DNA of 27,675 nt from Latescibacteria bacterium UBA6620 (GTDB taxonomy: Bacteria; Latescibacterota; UBA2968). Under the pieces are notes generated by a model, which was given only the letters and a program-made list of their open reading frames with translations, did not search any database and had not been told where the DNA came from. Positions 1 through 7,598 of the stretch are shown in pieces. Within the stretch, counting starts at the first letter, position 1, and every line of letters begins with the position of its first letter. The position numbers were made by a program, and so were the translations under genes. Location: positions 135,300-162,974 of the forward strand of contig DJHM01000034.1 in the NCBI GenBank assembly GCA_002433075.1. Reading direction: 5' to 3'.

Positions 1-2
1 GG

Positions 3-1454
3 AACCTCGATCGGCTCGCCGGAAACGGTCTTCAATTCACACAGTTCTATACCAACGCGAAATGCGCCCCCTCACGAGCTTCGCTACTCACCGGTCTCTA
101 CCCGGCCCAGGCTACCGAAGGGGGAACCGGCGGTCAGCTGCACGCGCGCAACAACGTGACCCTCGCCGAGGTGCTCCGCTCCGCCGGCTATCGCACGCTC
201 ATGTCGGGCAAATGGCACAACGGAACCGGCGACGGGCAACGTCCTGTATCACGCGGCTTCGAGCGGTACTGGGGACTGATCAGCGGCTGCAGCAACTATT
301 TCAGTCCAGGCGACCGGCGATCGGGAGAGCCCGACCCCGGCCGCAAGTCTCCCGGGGATGCTCGACCCTGGTGCGATCACGACACCGTGATGCATCCCTA
401 CACGCCCGACGCCCCGGACTTTTACACCACTGACGTTTTCACCGATCGCGCAATCAACTTCCTCGACGAATGCGGGCGCGATGAAGACCCCTTCTTTCTG
501 TATCTCCCCCACTGTGCTCCCCACTTCCCCCTTCACGCGTGGCCGGACGACATCGCGAAGTATCGGGACCATTATACCGTCGGCTGGTCTGAGGTCCGAC
601 GTCGACGCTATCAACGGCTCCTTGAACTGGGCCTGATCGACCCGCGCTGGGGACTCTCGCCCGCGGACCATCGGTCCAACGATTCCTACGCGAATCTCGG
701 CGAGCACGGTACGGAGGCCATGGCCGTCTACGCAGCGATGGTCGACCGGCTGGATCAGAACATCGGGCGCGTGCTCGACAAGCTTCGCGACCTGGGCAAG
801 GAGGAGAACACCCTCGTTATCTTCCTCACCGACAACGGCGGCTGTGCTGAGGAAATCCACAACACACCCCACCTCCCACCCGGCGGCCTCGACTCCTACC
901 AGACAGTCGGCGCCGCGTGGGCGAATGCGAGCAATACGCCGTTCCGTCTCTTCAAGGACTTCGACCATGAGGGGGGGATTGCCACACCCTTTATCGTTAG
1001 CTGGCCTGCTGGCATCGAACGCCCAGGTCGGATCCTGCACGACGAGGTTGGACACCTGATCGATTTCATGCCCACTTTCGTCGACCTGGCCAACGCCACC
1101 TATCCGACAACCTACCAGGATCGGGAGGTCCTGCCGATGGAGGGGCGCAGCTTCGGACATCTCCTGCCAGGGGAAACATCGATCGATCAGGAGAGGGAGC
1201 TCTACTGGATCATCGGCGGAGCGAGAGCGGTTCGAAAGGGTAAGTGGAAGCTCGTCACGGAAGGACCCGAGCGTGTTCAGGCAGGAATTCCGATTCCGCC
1301 TGGGAAGGACACGTGGGAGCTCTACGACATGGAAGCCGACCGTTGCGAGCTCTACGATCTCGCGGGTCGGTACCCCGAACGGGTCAGGGACATGTCAGCG
1401 ATGTGGGAAGCGTGGAGGAAAAGGTGCCTGGCAGATGCAGGGGTTGCGCAGTAG
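3..1454 (+). CDS. Sulfatase, 5' end outside window
   Basis: Type I sulfatase that hydrolyses sulfate esters, probably on polysaccharides. The frame is open from the first bases of the window, so the true start lies upstream; the GTG at 156 is internal. Translating from base 3 shows the signature C-A-P-S-R with Cys encoded at 63-65, the residue converted to formylglycine in this family, followed by the usual SLLTG. Further family features are the SGKWHNG segment, the metal-site region FLTDNGG, and a C-terminal GKWKLV...WELYDMEADRCELYDL block that closes most sulfatases. Only the N-terminal strand with the first metal-binding Asp pair is missing. The maturation enzyme is not in the window. The gene ends with TAG, 50 bases before the end of a convergent transporter pseudogene. 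Family assignment is secure; the substrate cannot be told. Confidence 0.93.
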   Translation, partial: NLDRLAGNGLQFTQFYTNAKCAPSRASLLTGLYPAQATEGGTGGQLHARNNVTLAEVLRSAGYRTLMSGKWHNGTGDGQRPVSRGFERYWGLISGCSNYFSPGDRRSGEPDPGRKSPGDARPWCDHDTVMHPYTPDAPDFYTTDVFTDRAINFLDECGRDEDPFFLYLPHCAPHFPLHAWPDDIAKYRDHYTVGWSEVRRRRYQRLLELGLIDPRWGLSPADHRSNDSYANLGEHGTEAMAVYAAMVDRLDQNIGRVLDKLRDLGKEENTLVIFLTDNGGCAEEIHNTPHLPPGGLDSYQTVGAAWANASNTPFRLFKDFDHEGGIATPFIVSWPAGIERPGRILHDEVGHLIDFMPTFVDLANATYPTTYQDREVLPMEGRSFGHLLPGETSIDQERELYWIIGGARAVRKGKWKLVTEGPERVQAGIPIPPGKDTWELYDMEADRCELYDLAGRYPERVRDMSAMWEAWRKRCLADAGVAQ

Positions 1455-1468
1455 TTGGACGACTCTCT

Positions 1469-1497
1469 CGTGTTTATCTGTGTTCATTCGTGGTTCC
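1469..1497. repeat. Intergenic GTG/TTC-rich repeat, copy A
   Basis: A short stretch with the pattern TATCTGTGTTCATTCGTGG, 15 bases after the sulfatase stop. It resembles stretches at 20281-20310 and, interrupted by a hairpin, at 4679-4746. Function unknown. Confidence 0.4.
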
Positions 1498-1504
1498 CAC
1501 GCTT

Positions 1505-2803
1505 CTACGCGAAGTAACTCAAATACAAGATGTAGCCCATCAGCACGACCATCGAAATGAAGCAGATCCACAACACGGCGTCCGTTGTTTTCGACGGTTG
1601 TATTTGCTTATCGAGATGTCTGTAACGTAGGTAGATCGTCCCGCCCGCAATCAACGGGAACTTGATGGCCCCGAACAGGTGGCCCAGAGTCAGCATCCAG
1701 ACCGGATTCTGGAAATAGAGATACGTCATCGCCGTAGCCAGGGGCGATATGACGGACCACCACCGACGGATCTTCACCCGCGTCTTGTAGTCGTTCCGCT
1801 CGATGACCCCCATCACGGCCATCCCATCAGCGAACGTCCGCACACCCGCACCAAGACCCGATACCGACGTCGAATAAAGCACGAAGAAGGCTCCGACGAT
1901 GAACAGCCAATACGCCCACTCGCCGAGCGTCGTCGTGTACATGTTTGAAAGGACCGAAATCGTCTCGAGTCCGTCGGGTTGCTGGTTGAGCCGGTAGAGC
2001 ACACCCGCACCTAACATGTAGAACGGGATGGTCGCACACGTCAGCAAACCGAGAGTCAGCAGAACATCCGTCTGCATAACCTTGATCCATCCCTTCGCAC
2101 GACTCACCCAGGCTTCGCTCTGATCGACCGGGCCTGTGAATCGAGCGTATCCCTTCTCGACACACCAGTAGGTATAGGCCATCTGTTCACCCGTCCCGCC
2201 ATACATCGCCAGTGCCGCCAGCATCGCGACCGCAGGGAAAGAGAACTGCAATCCCAGCCAGACCTCGTCCCAGGTAATCGCAAAATCGGTCAGTTACAAA
2301 AGCACGGCGCACGCGATCGTGATGAACGTGACGACCAGACACGTCATCAGCTTCTCGAGGAAACGATACGTCCCCGTCAGAACAATGACGCACGCCATCC
2401 CGGCGAGGACGAACGTCCCGTATTGCGATCCCAGAAACGGAAAAACCGAGTGGATCGCCTGGCCCGCGCGCCCGTAGATCCCTCCTCCGATGAGCTGTCC
2501 AGGAGTGATCCACAGCAACCAGAAGTAGATGTACCAGGAGACTTTCTTGCCGCGGAAGGCGGGCAATTTGCCCGGCAGACGGTTGAAGGCGTGCAGAAAC
2601 GGTTCCCCCGAGCTGGCGGAGAACCGGGCCAGTTCAGCCTGGACAATGTTCTTGCTCCAGCAACTCGCCAGAACGAACCACAACATCGTGAACCCGACGA
2701 TTGACCCCAGGCTGGTCGTCAGAATGATCTCGCCCGACCCGACCCCACAAGGATCATTCCAGGTCCCAGATATTTCAGCGTCTGACCCAAAGTTATCGGC
2801 CAT
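1505..2803 (-). pseudogene. Broken Nramp-type metal transporter
   Basis: Remnant of a polytopic transporter related to the Nramp (Mn2+/Fe2+) family, about 430 codons, close to full length. About ten hydrophobic segments can be followed, with conserved blocks such as GVGSGEIILTTSLGS near the N-terminus, LAMYGGTGEQ in the middle and SVSGLGAGVRTFADG later. Two kinds of damage are visible. An in-frame TAA at 2294-2296 splits it; both halves lie in the same frame and the flanking codons still read as transporter (VLL-stop-LTDFAITWDEV), which would fit a CAA to TAA change. Near the start, the expected first helix (KYLGPGMILVG) lies in the +1 frame and the protein returns to the main frame at about 2745-2749 inside a G-run, implying small compensating indels. 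It is divergent from the glycosidase at 2952. Alternatives are assembly errors or translation as two pieces. Confidence 0.8.
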
Positions 2804-2951
2804 GATCCCTCAGTGCGTCATCTGTCCTGCGTGGTTACGCCTTTCGATAGGGTAGGCGCCAAAGATGCAGCAGACTTAAATTGCTAGCGAATGTCGTGGA
2901 TGCCTACCATCTTGTGCTGACTCTCCATCAGCCACTTCGACAGGAACCGAA

Positions 2952-4526
2952 ATGAACGGATTACTTTTTTACGGTCAGCTGAAGGACGTCAATACCACGG
3001 ACGTCAAAGACGCGATCCGACTCGCTTGTCAAACGATGCAAAGCGTCTTCAACGCCGACGACAACAACATCCCCTTCTTCGGTTCTCGTGTCAGACCGGA
3101 GGCCTACCTGGGATTCAGCAGCGCGCATACGGAAGCACACGTTCCAGGTCGTCACCTCAACGCACTCTTGAATGCAGAAGACGCGGCAGGGATCGAGCTC
3201 GATGAATCGGCAGTCCGCAAGCAGGCCGAGGCCGCCTACTTTTCCTTCAGTGGTCCCGCTGCTGTGCCACTAAACCGGACGGAAACGGACGGTCCCCTCG
3301 ACTTCTTTCTGACACACAACTTCCGCGAGGGAATCCACGCGCTCTATCCTCTCGTCAAGTATCGCAACGACGAACGCGCCCACGACATCGCCGAAGCCTG
3401 CATTGCCGCGATCTTCGACCTCTGGTCGCCTTCCTCAGGCTGGAACGTTCCCAGGTGCCTCGAGCGGGTCGGCGCCGAACCGACCGAGCGCACGTTCATC
3501 AGTGGGCTCGCGCGTGTGCTGGGTCCTCTCGTCAAATACTATCGCTGCACGAACTCAGCGGCTGCCCTCGATCTCGCGCTCGTGTTAAAGGAGAAGCTTC
3601 TCCTCGCTGCTTTTCCAGAAGATGGCCGATATGACATCGACGTACACGGTACACACACACATTCGTCCACGTGTGTGATGTCTTCCCTCGCCCAACTCGC
3701 TGAGCTCACAGGCGACTCGTCGCTGCTCCAACGTGTGAAGGCGTTCTATGACCGGGGTCTGAAGGACTTCAGCGACCAGCTGGGCTGGGTCATCGAAAGC
3801 AGCGCACCGGATTCAAGCCCTGATCGGGGCGAGGTCAACAACACGGGGGATATCGTCGAGACGGCTCTCATCCTGGGCCGTCACGGCCATACGGATTGTC
3901 TCGAGGACGCCGAGCGCATCGTCCGATGTCATATCCTGCCCTCACAGCTTCGTGACATCGAATTTATCCAGGAACCAGCGAATCCGGATGGCATCGACGG
4001 TTTGCGGGATGTCGCAAACCGACACAAAGGCGCGTTCGGCTTCCCTGCACCTTACGGACACGAACCGATCGACATCGACCGCGTCGGCTTCAACATGGAT
4101 ATCGTTGGTGGTGGGACGGCATCCTTGTGCGAGGTCTATCGCGATACGACAACCCACGACGAGACCGGTCACCACGTGAACCTTCTGTTCGACCACGAGA
4201 CCGATGCGATCTCCGTACAATCAAACGTCACGCGCGATGATTTGCGCGTGACGCTCAAGAAACCTGGCCCTCTCTGGATCCGCATCCCCTCGTGGGCAGA
4301 CCGCAGTCAGATCTCCGTGCCCAATTCAACTTTCGCAGGGTCGATGCTCTTCGTTCCCAACCCTCCTGTCGGCGAACCCGTCGTCCTGGACTATCCCCTC
4401 CCCGATCGGGAGATCGTCCTCGAACACCGGACCCGCAGCATAAGGGTTCGCTTGAAAGGAGATTCCGTCGTCTCGATGGATAACTTCGGCGCGGATCTTA
4501 CCTACTTCGATCCCATCGACGACTAG
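2952..4526 (+). CDS. GH127/DUF1680-like glycoside hydrolase
   Basis: A 524-residue protein that looks like an (alpha/alpha) barrel glycosidase followed by a beta-sandwich tail, the layout of the GH127 beta-L-arabinofuranosidase group. The tail reads like that family: around 405-450 there is VNLLFDHETDAISVQSNV and LRVTLKKPGPLWIRIPSWA. The usual zinc-binding and nucleophile Cys cluster is not obvious: the corresponding area has VGGGTASLCEVYRD with a single Cys at about 393, so activity may differ or be absent. No signal peptide is visible, suggesting a cytoplasmic protein acting on imported oligosaccharides. The start ATG has only a weak purine-rich stretch upstream. It is divergent from the Nramp relic, with about 150 bases between that could hold promoters. 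Sugar specificity cannot be told; family assignment is moderate. Confidence 0.55.
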   Translation: MNGLLFYGQLKDVNTTDVKDAIRLACQTMQSVFNADDNNIPFFGSRVRPEAYLGFSSAHTEAHVPGRHLNALLNAEDAAGIELDESAVRKQAEAAYFSFSGPAAVPLNRTETDGPLDFFLTHNFREGIHALYPLVKYRNDERAHDIAEACIAAIFDLWSPSSGWNVPRCLERVGAEPTERTFISGLARVLGPLVKYYRCTNSAAALDLALVLKEKLLLAAFPEDGRYDIDVHGTHTHSSTCVMSSLAQLAELTGDSSLLQRVKAFYDRGLKDFSDQLGWVIESSAPDSSPDRGEVNNTGDIVETALILGRHGHTDCLEDAERIVRCHILPSQLRDIEFIQEPANPDGIDGLRDVANRHKGAFGFPAPYGHEPIDIDRVGFNMDIVGGGTASLCEVYRDTTTHDETGHHVNLLFDHETDAISVQSNVTRDDLRVTLKKPGPLWIRIPSWADRSQISVPNSTFAGSMLFVPNPPVGEPVVLDYPLPDREIVLEHRTRSIRVRLKGDSVVSMDNFGADLTYFDPIDD

Positions 4527-4586
4527 ACGAGATCGTCAGCACGCATTCCAGTCTCGACAGCAACTCGGATCTACTGCAACAAAAAA

Positions 4587-4609
4587 GTCCCCGTGCGGAG
4601 CACGGGGAC
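4587..4609 (-). terminator. Intrinsic terminator of PHP gene
   Basis: Perfect 10-base-pair stem, GTCCCCGTGC and GCACGGGGAC, with a GGA loop. Six A residues precede it at 4581-4586, so on the minus strand the hairpin is followed by TTTTTT. It lies about 140 bases beyond the stop of the minus-strand PHP gene and fits a rho-independent terminator for the PhyH-PHP pair. The opposite orientation lacks the T-run. Confidence 0.85.
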
Positions 4610-4678
4610 GAGCGGGTTCTCGTTCGTGTTTTTCGGTCTGGGGCTGTTAAGTCCTACCCACGCCCGGTGTGCCTCACC

Positions 4679-4746
4679 TTTCCGTGTATTCCACCTGCCC
4701 CGAGTAGCCCGCGCAAGCGGGCATATCGAGGGGTGTTTTTCGTGGT
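4679..4746. repeat. Intergenic repeat copy C split by hairpin
   Basis: The left part, TTCCGTGTATTCC, matches the copy at 20281, and the right part, TTTTCGTGGTTT, matches the other end of the motif. Between them is a hairpin: stem GCCCGC (4707-4712) and GCGGGC (4717-4722) with a GCAA tetraloop, extended by CCCC near 4698 pairing with GGGG near 4730. On the plus strand it runs into TGTTTTT, so it could also end transcription from the glycosidase gene. The right end touches the stop codon of the PHP gene. Confidence 0.45.
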
Positions 4747-5628
4747 TTAGCTTTTCCCGTAGAAAGGCTGACTCCACGCCCGCTTGATCCCTGCTCGCGC
4801 CTCGACCCGAAAATAGGTCAACTCCGGCTGCGCCACCCACTCCAGTTGTTGTCCCTCGACACCCGCGATCTGACGTCCACCTGGACCGATCACCGCGATC
4901 TCCTGCACGTGCTTGTCACATCTCACCGTAAGCCGTGCGTCCTCGAACAGAACCTGTTCGAACTCGGGCCCTGTGCTTGCGTAGAACGCGCCCGCTTTCA
5001 TTTGCTCAACGAGCAGCTGCCACGTCACTTCCGTACTCTCATCCACCTGCACGCAGACCCATCCTAGGCCGGGTGATGAATACTGACAATGGAAATCGTC
5101 CGTCGCGATGACCGACATCCGCTTCCCGTCCGTCAGAATTTCGTCCCATAGCTCGACGTTCGCAGACTCGTCCCGGCCACGTCTCTCACGCAAACCGTTA
5201 TAGATTTCGAACGCGTGCGCGACACCAGCCGTGAGCCGGACATTTTCGGCGCCCCACGTGTACTCCTGCGGATGACACGGCGCCACGAAACCCCCGGCGT
5301 CGGTCAGGGACCGTGCACGATGTTCAATCGCGTTACTGTCCGTCGGCGTCACTGCAAACACGCCCAACTCCAGAATGTGGTCCGTCGAACCGTTTTCTTC
5401 GCCTGGAATCAGCACGATCGGAATCTGGTCCTGCCACGCCTTCCACTGGGCTTCATCGGGCGCCAGATTATGATCCGTGATCGCCATAAAATCGTACCCC
5501 AGGCTCGCGTACATCGGCGCACTCTCGGTCACGTCCATAAAGCGACCACAGCAGGTGTGACCGTGGAGGTTGCCGCGAAGCCAGCGAGTGGAAGAGCTGT
5601 ATGGGTTTTCGTACACGTGTAACCTCAA
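4747..5628 (-). CDS. PHP-domain metal-dependent hydrolase
   Basis: A 293-residue PHP-family protein, probably a trinuclear-metal phosphoesterase or related hydrolase in the cytoplasm. The metal motifs appear in order: H22-G-H24 in GNLHGHT, TDH at 51-53, GEE at 76-78, H84, CHP with H119, and DDFH with H180. The C-terminal 80 residues form a beta-rich extension often attached to stand-alone PHP proteins. The best start is TTG at 5628, because no in-frame ATG or GTG lies close upstream and the family motif begins only about 20 residues later; a GTG four codons downstream is possible. It follows a PhyH gene on the same strand after 115 bases and is probably cotranscribed with it. The substrate is unknown. 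Confidence 0.85.
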   Translation of the reverse strand: MRLHVYENPYSSSTRWLRGNLHGHTCCGRFMDVTESAPMYASLGYDFMAITDHNLAPDEAQWKAWQDQIPIVLIPGEENGSTDHILELGVFAVTPTDSNAIEHRARSLTDAGGFVAPCHPQEYTWGAENVRLTAGVAHAFEIYNGLRERRGRDESANVELWDEILTDGKRMSVIATDDFHCQYSSPGLGWVCVQVDESTEVTWQLLVEQMKAGAFYASTGPEFEQVLFEDARLTVRCDKHVQEIAVIGPGGRQIAGVEGQQLEWVAQPELTYFRVEARAGIKRAWSQPFYGKS

Positions 5629-5676
5629 GAGTGGAGTGAGCAGGAGAGCAGGCGTGTTGTCGATTTTCTCGCTGTC

Positions 5677-5692
5677 TCCAATTACAATTGGA
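5677..5692. promoter_or_regulatory. Inverted repeat upstream of PHP gene
   Basis: Perfect inverted repeat with arms TCCAATT and AATTGGA around a 2-base centre, 49 bases upstream of the PHP start, in the gap between the PhyH and PHP genes. It could be an operator or part of a secondary promoter. No regulator gene is adjacent. Confidence 0.3.
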
Positions 5693-5743
5693 TGGTAACA
5701 ACTTCCCTGAGCCAGAACATTTCTTCTCTCACTGCAGTTCGCC

Positions 5744-6583
5744 TCAGAGCGCCTGCTCGGGACTTCGCGCCGGAATCGGCTCCAGGATCTCCAACCGCTC
5801 CGGGGTCAGCCGCGCCCGAAGTTCATCTGACATGACATAGTTGAAGCGCGATCGTAGATGGCGCGCAGAGTATCGGTAGACGATCGATCTTCGAAAGCCT
5901 TCGTTCGTCCGCTCCGCGGATCCGTGTGTGATAGCGTCGGTGAAGAACAGCACATCCCCGGCCTTGAGATACATCTCCTTCACACCGAACGCGGTACCCG
6001 CAGGTTCACTTCCACTGCCAGCAGATACGATGCCTTTCCCATCCACCATCAGTCGCGGATGAACTTCAGTCGTCTTGTGACTCCCCGGAATGAGAACGGT
6101 TGGGCCATCACCCGGCCCGATGTCTTCCAGCGCCATCAGTACATTGATCTGACCAACCATCCACTCACCCGTGTTGTGCTGTCTGAATGTCAGGTAGCTC
6201 AGCGGCGCGTGACCACCGCAATGGATGAAGAGATGCCCGCCCTTGTCCCTGACGTTCAGGAAATTCTCGTGAATCGACACCTTGTTCACGGGGTTGATGT
6301 ACTTCCTCGCCAGATCGATCCAGCCCGGATGGTCGATCAATCGTTCGAAGATGGCTCCACCTTCCACGATATTCTGGAAGTTGACACCATCCTCAGGGCC
6401 ATAGCTGTGCGTCTCCACGTGTCCAATCCATCGGTTTTCCTCGCCCACCTTGGGGTTTTTCACGTAGTCCCAATGGGCGTCGACCCACGTGTTCAATTCC
6501 GCCAGGTCCTCATCGCAGATCGCTCGTTCGAGCACCAAGTAGCCCTGTAGATCGAAAAGGTAGTCTGTCTGTCGGTCGTCCAT
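5744..6583 (-). CDS. PhyH-like protein with HxG in place of HxD
   Basis: A 279-residue member of the PhyH (Fe(II)/2-oxoglutarate oxygenase) superfamily: DLQGYLVLERAICDEDL at the N-terminus, VLIPGSHK at 163-170, then AGDVLFFTDAITHGSA and FRRSIVYRYS near the end. The distal iron ligand H220 and the co-substrate Arg R231 are present. At the position of the usual H-x-D pair it reads H121-C122-G123, so the acidic iron ligand is missing. In known families an HxG or HxA motif marks iron halogenases, but many unstudied PhyH homologues also vary here, so this is only a lead. It is the first gene of a pair with the PHP hydrolase and is divergent from the PhyH at 6771, sharing an upstream region of about 190 bases. 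Confidence 0.85.
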   Translation of the reverse strand: MDDRQTDYLFDLQGYLVLERAICDEDLAELNTWVDAHWDYVKNPKVGEENRWIGHVETHSYGPEDGVNFQNIVEGGAIFERLIDHPGWIDLARKYINPVNKVSIHENFLNVRDKGGHLFIHCGGHAPLSYLTFRQHNTGEWMVGQINVLMALEDIGPGDGPTVLIPGSHKTTEVHPRLMVDGKGIVSAGSGSEPAGTAFGVKEMYLKAGDVLFFTDAITHGSAERTNEGFRRSIVYRYSARHLRSRFNYVMSDELRARLTPERLEILEPIPARSPEQAL

Positions 6584-6770
6584 TCAGATCACTCGGCTGG
6601 ATGACGATTGAACGAGCATTCAGCGGTTCGGAACGTGGATCGCTCTCAAGACCGATGATAGCCCACCTGCATCTTGGGTGTCAATCATCGTGACAACTGC
6701 CTTGGGGCATCCCGGTACCAGACTCGTTTCCCATGATGACTTTCCTTTCGCCCCGTTGTTTATTGTTTCT

Positions 6771-7598
6771 ATGCACAAGCGGACTTATACCCTCCTGTCC
6801 GGACACATCGAAGACGGCAGCCCGACGCACGAAATCGACGTCCACGCGACACAAAAAGAGATCCAGGACTTCGAGAAGCAGGGCTATCTCCTTCGCGAAA
6901 GCCTGATCAAGGGCGATCACCTCGAGTCGCTCAAATATGCCCTGGACAGGATTGTCGAAGCCGAGTGGGAGACGAAATTGGCCACTCGCAGTGCGCGGGA
7001 CCGGTCCTGGGGATTTATCCCTCGGCATTTAATGCACAAGGATCCGGCTTTCCTCGACCTCCTCAAGTTTCCCCCCGTCCTCTCCGTCTGCCGTGCGATG
7101 ATGGGCCCTCTGGTTCGACTCCGGGGGCTCAGCGGTCGTGTGTCTTTTCCGGGCGAAGAGATTCAGGATACCCCCTGGCACCAGCATCTTCGCGTTGTTT
7201 CGAATCCGATTCCGCCCTGGTTCTCGCAGCCTCACTGCATCGATGCCCTCATCTACCTCGACGACTTGAACGAAGACACAGGTCCCGTCGCTGTCGTGCC
7301 CGGGTCGCACGCCTGGCTCGACCGGGAACCTCCTTCAAAGGAAGTCGACGCGGTCGAGAGTCAGGTTGTGTTCGAAGTTCCCGCTGGAAGCATCGTCATG
7401 GTCCACGGAAACACGTGGCACCGGGCGCTTCCCACGCGACGAAAAAAGCGGCGGATGCTCATCCTCAGCTATACACCGACCTGGTTACGCAAGTCGCCTC
7501 ACGGCGGCCCCTCACCCACCGATGGATTGATCGCGCAACGATTCGAAGAAATGGACGAAGAGGCGCGCATCCTCCTCGGCCACGGTGGCTACAGCTGA
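6771..7598 (+). CDS. PhyH-like protein with HxH motif
   Basis: PhyH-superfamily protein of 275 residues if started at the ATG at 6771; an upstream GTG at 6678 would add 31 residues of unconvincing sequence. No clear ribosome site precedes either start. The fold markers are QDFEKQGYLL, CIDALIYLDDLNEDTGPVAVVPGSHAWL and GSIVMVHGNTWHRALP. The iron-site motif reads PWHQHL (H137-Q-H139 from this start), with His where Asp is standard. The distal H217 and the basic cluster around R228 that would bind 2-oxoglutarate are kept. The gene heads a long plus-strand run and its stop codon overlaps the presumed start of the membrane-TPR gene, suggesting translational coupling. Substrate unknown. Confidence 0.83.
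   Translation: MHKRTYTLLSGHIEDGSPTHEIDVHATQKEIQDFEKQGYLLRESLIKGDHLESLKYALDRIVEAEWETKLATRSARDRSWGFIPRHLMHKDPAFLDLLKFPPVLSVCRAMMGPLVRLRGLSGRVSFPGEEIQDTPWHQHLRVVSNPIPPWFSQPHCIDALIYLDDLNEDTGPVAVVPGSHAWLDREPPSKEVDAVESQVVFEVPAGSIVMVHGNTWHRALPTRRKKRRMLILSYTPTWLRKSPHGGPSPTDGLIAQRFEEMDEEARILLGHGGYS

Noticed and set aside
249..1160. 303-codon minus-strand frame inside the first sulfatase
   Set aside because: Antisense to conserved sulfatase motifs; no recognisable protein features.
4571..4840. Small minus-strand frame over the terminator and repeat
   Set aside because: It consists of translated hairpins and repeat sequence and overlaps the end of the PHP gene.
6965..7594. An 849-residue protein including sequence upstream of the membrane-TPR gene
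   Set aside because: That part overlaps the well-supported PhyH gene in another frame and has an Arg/Pro/Ser-rich, shadow-like composition. Real sequence begins at the first helix.
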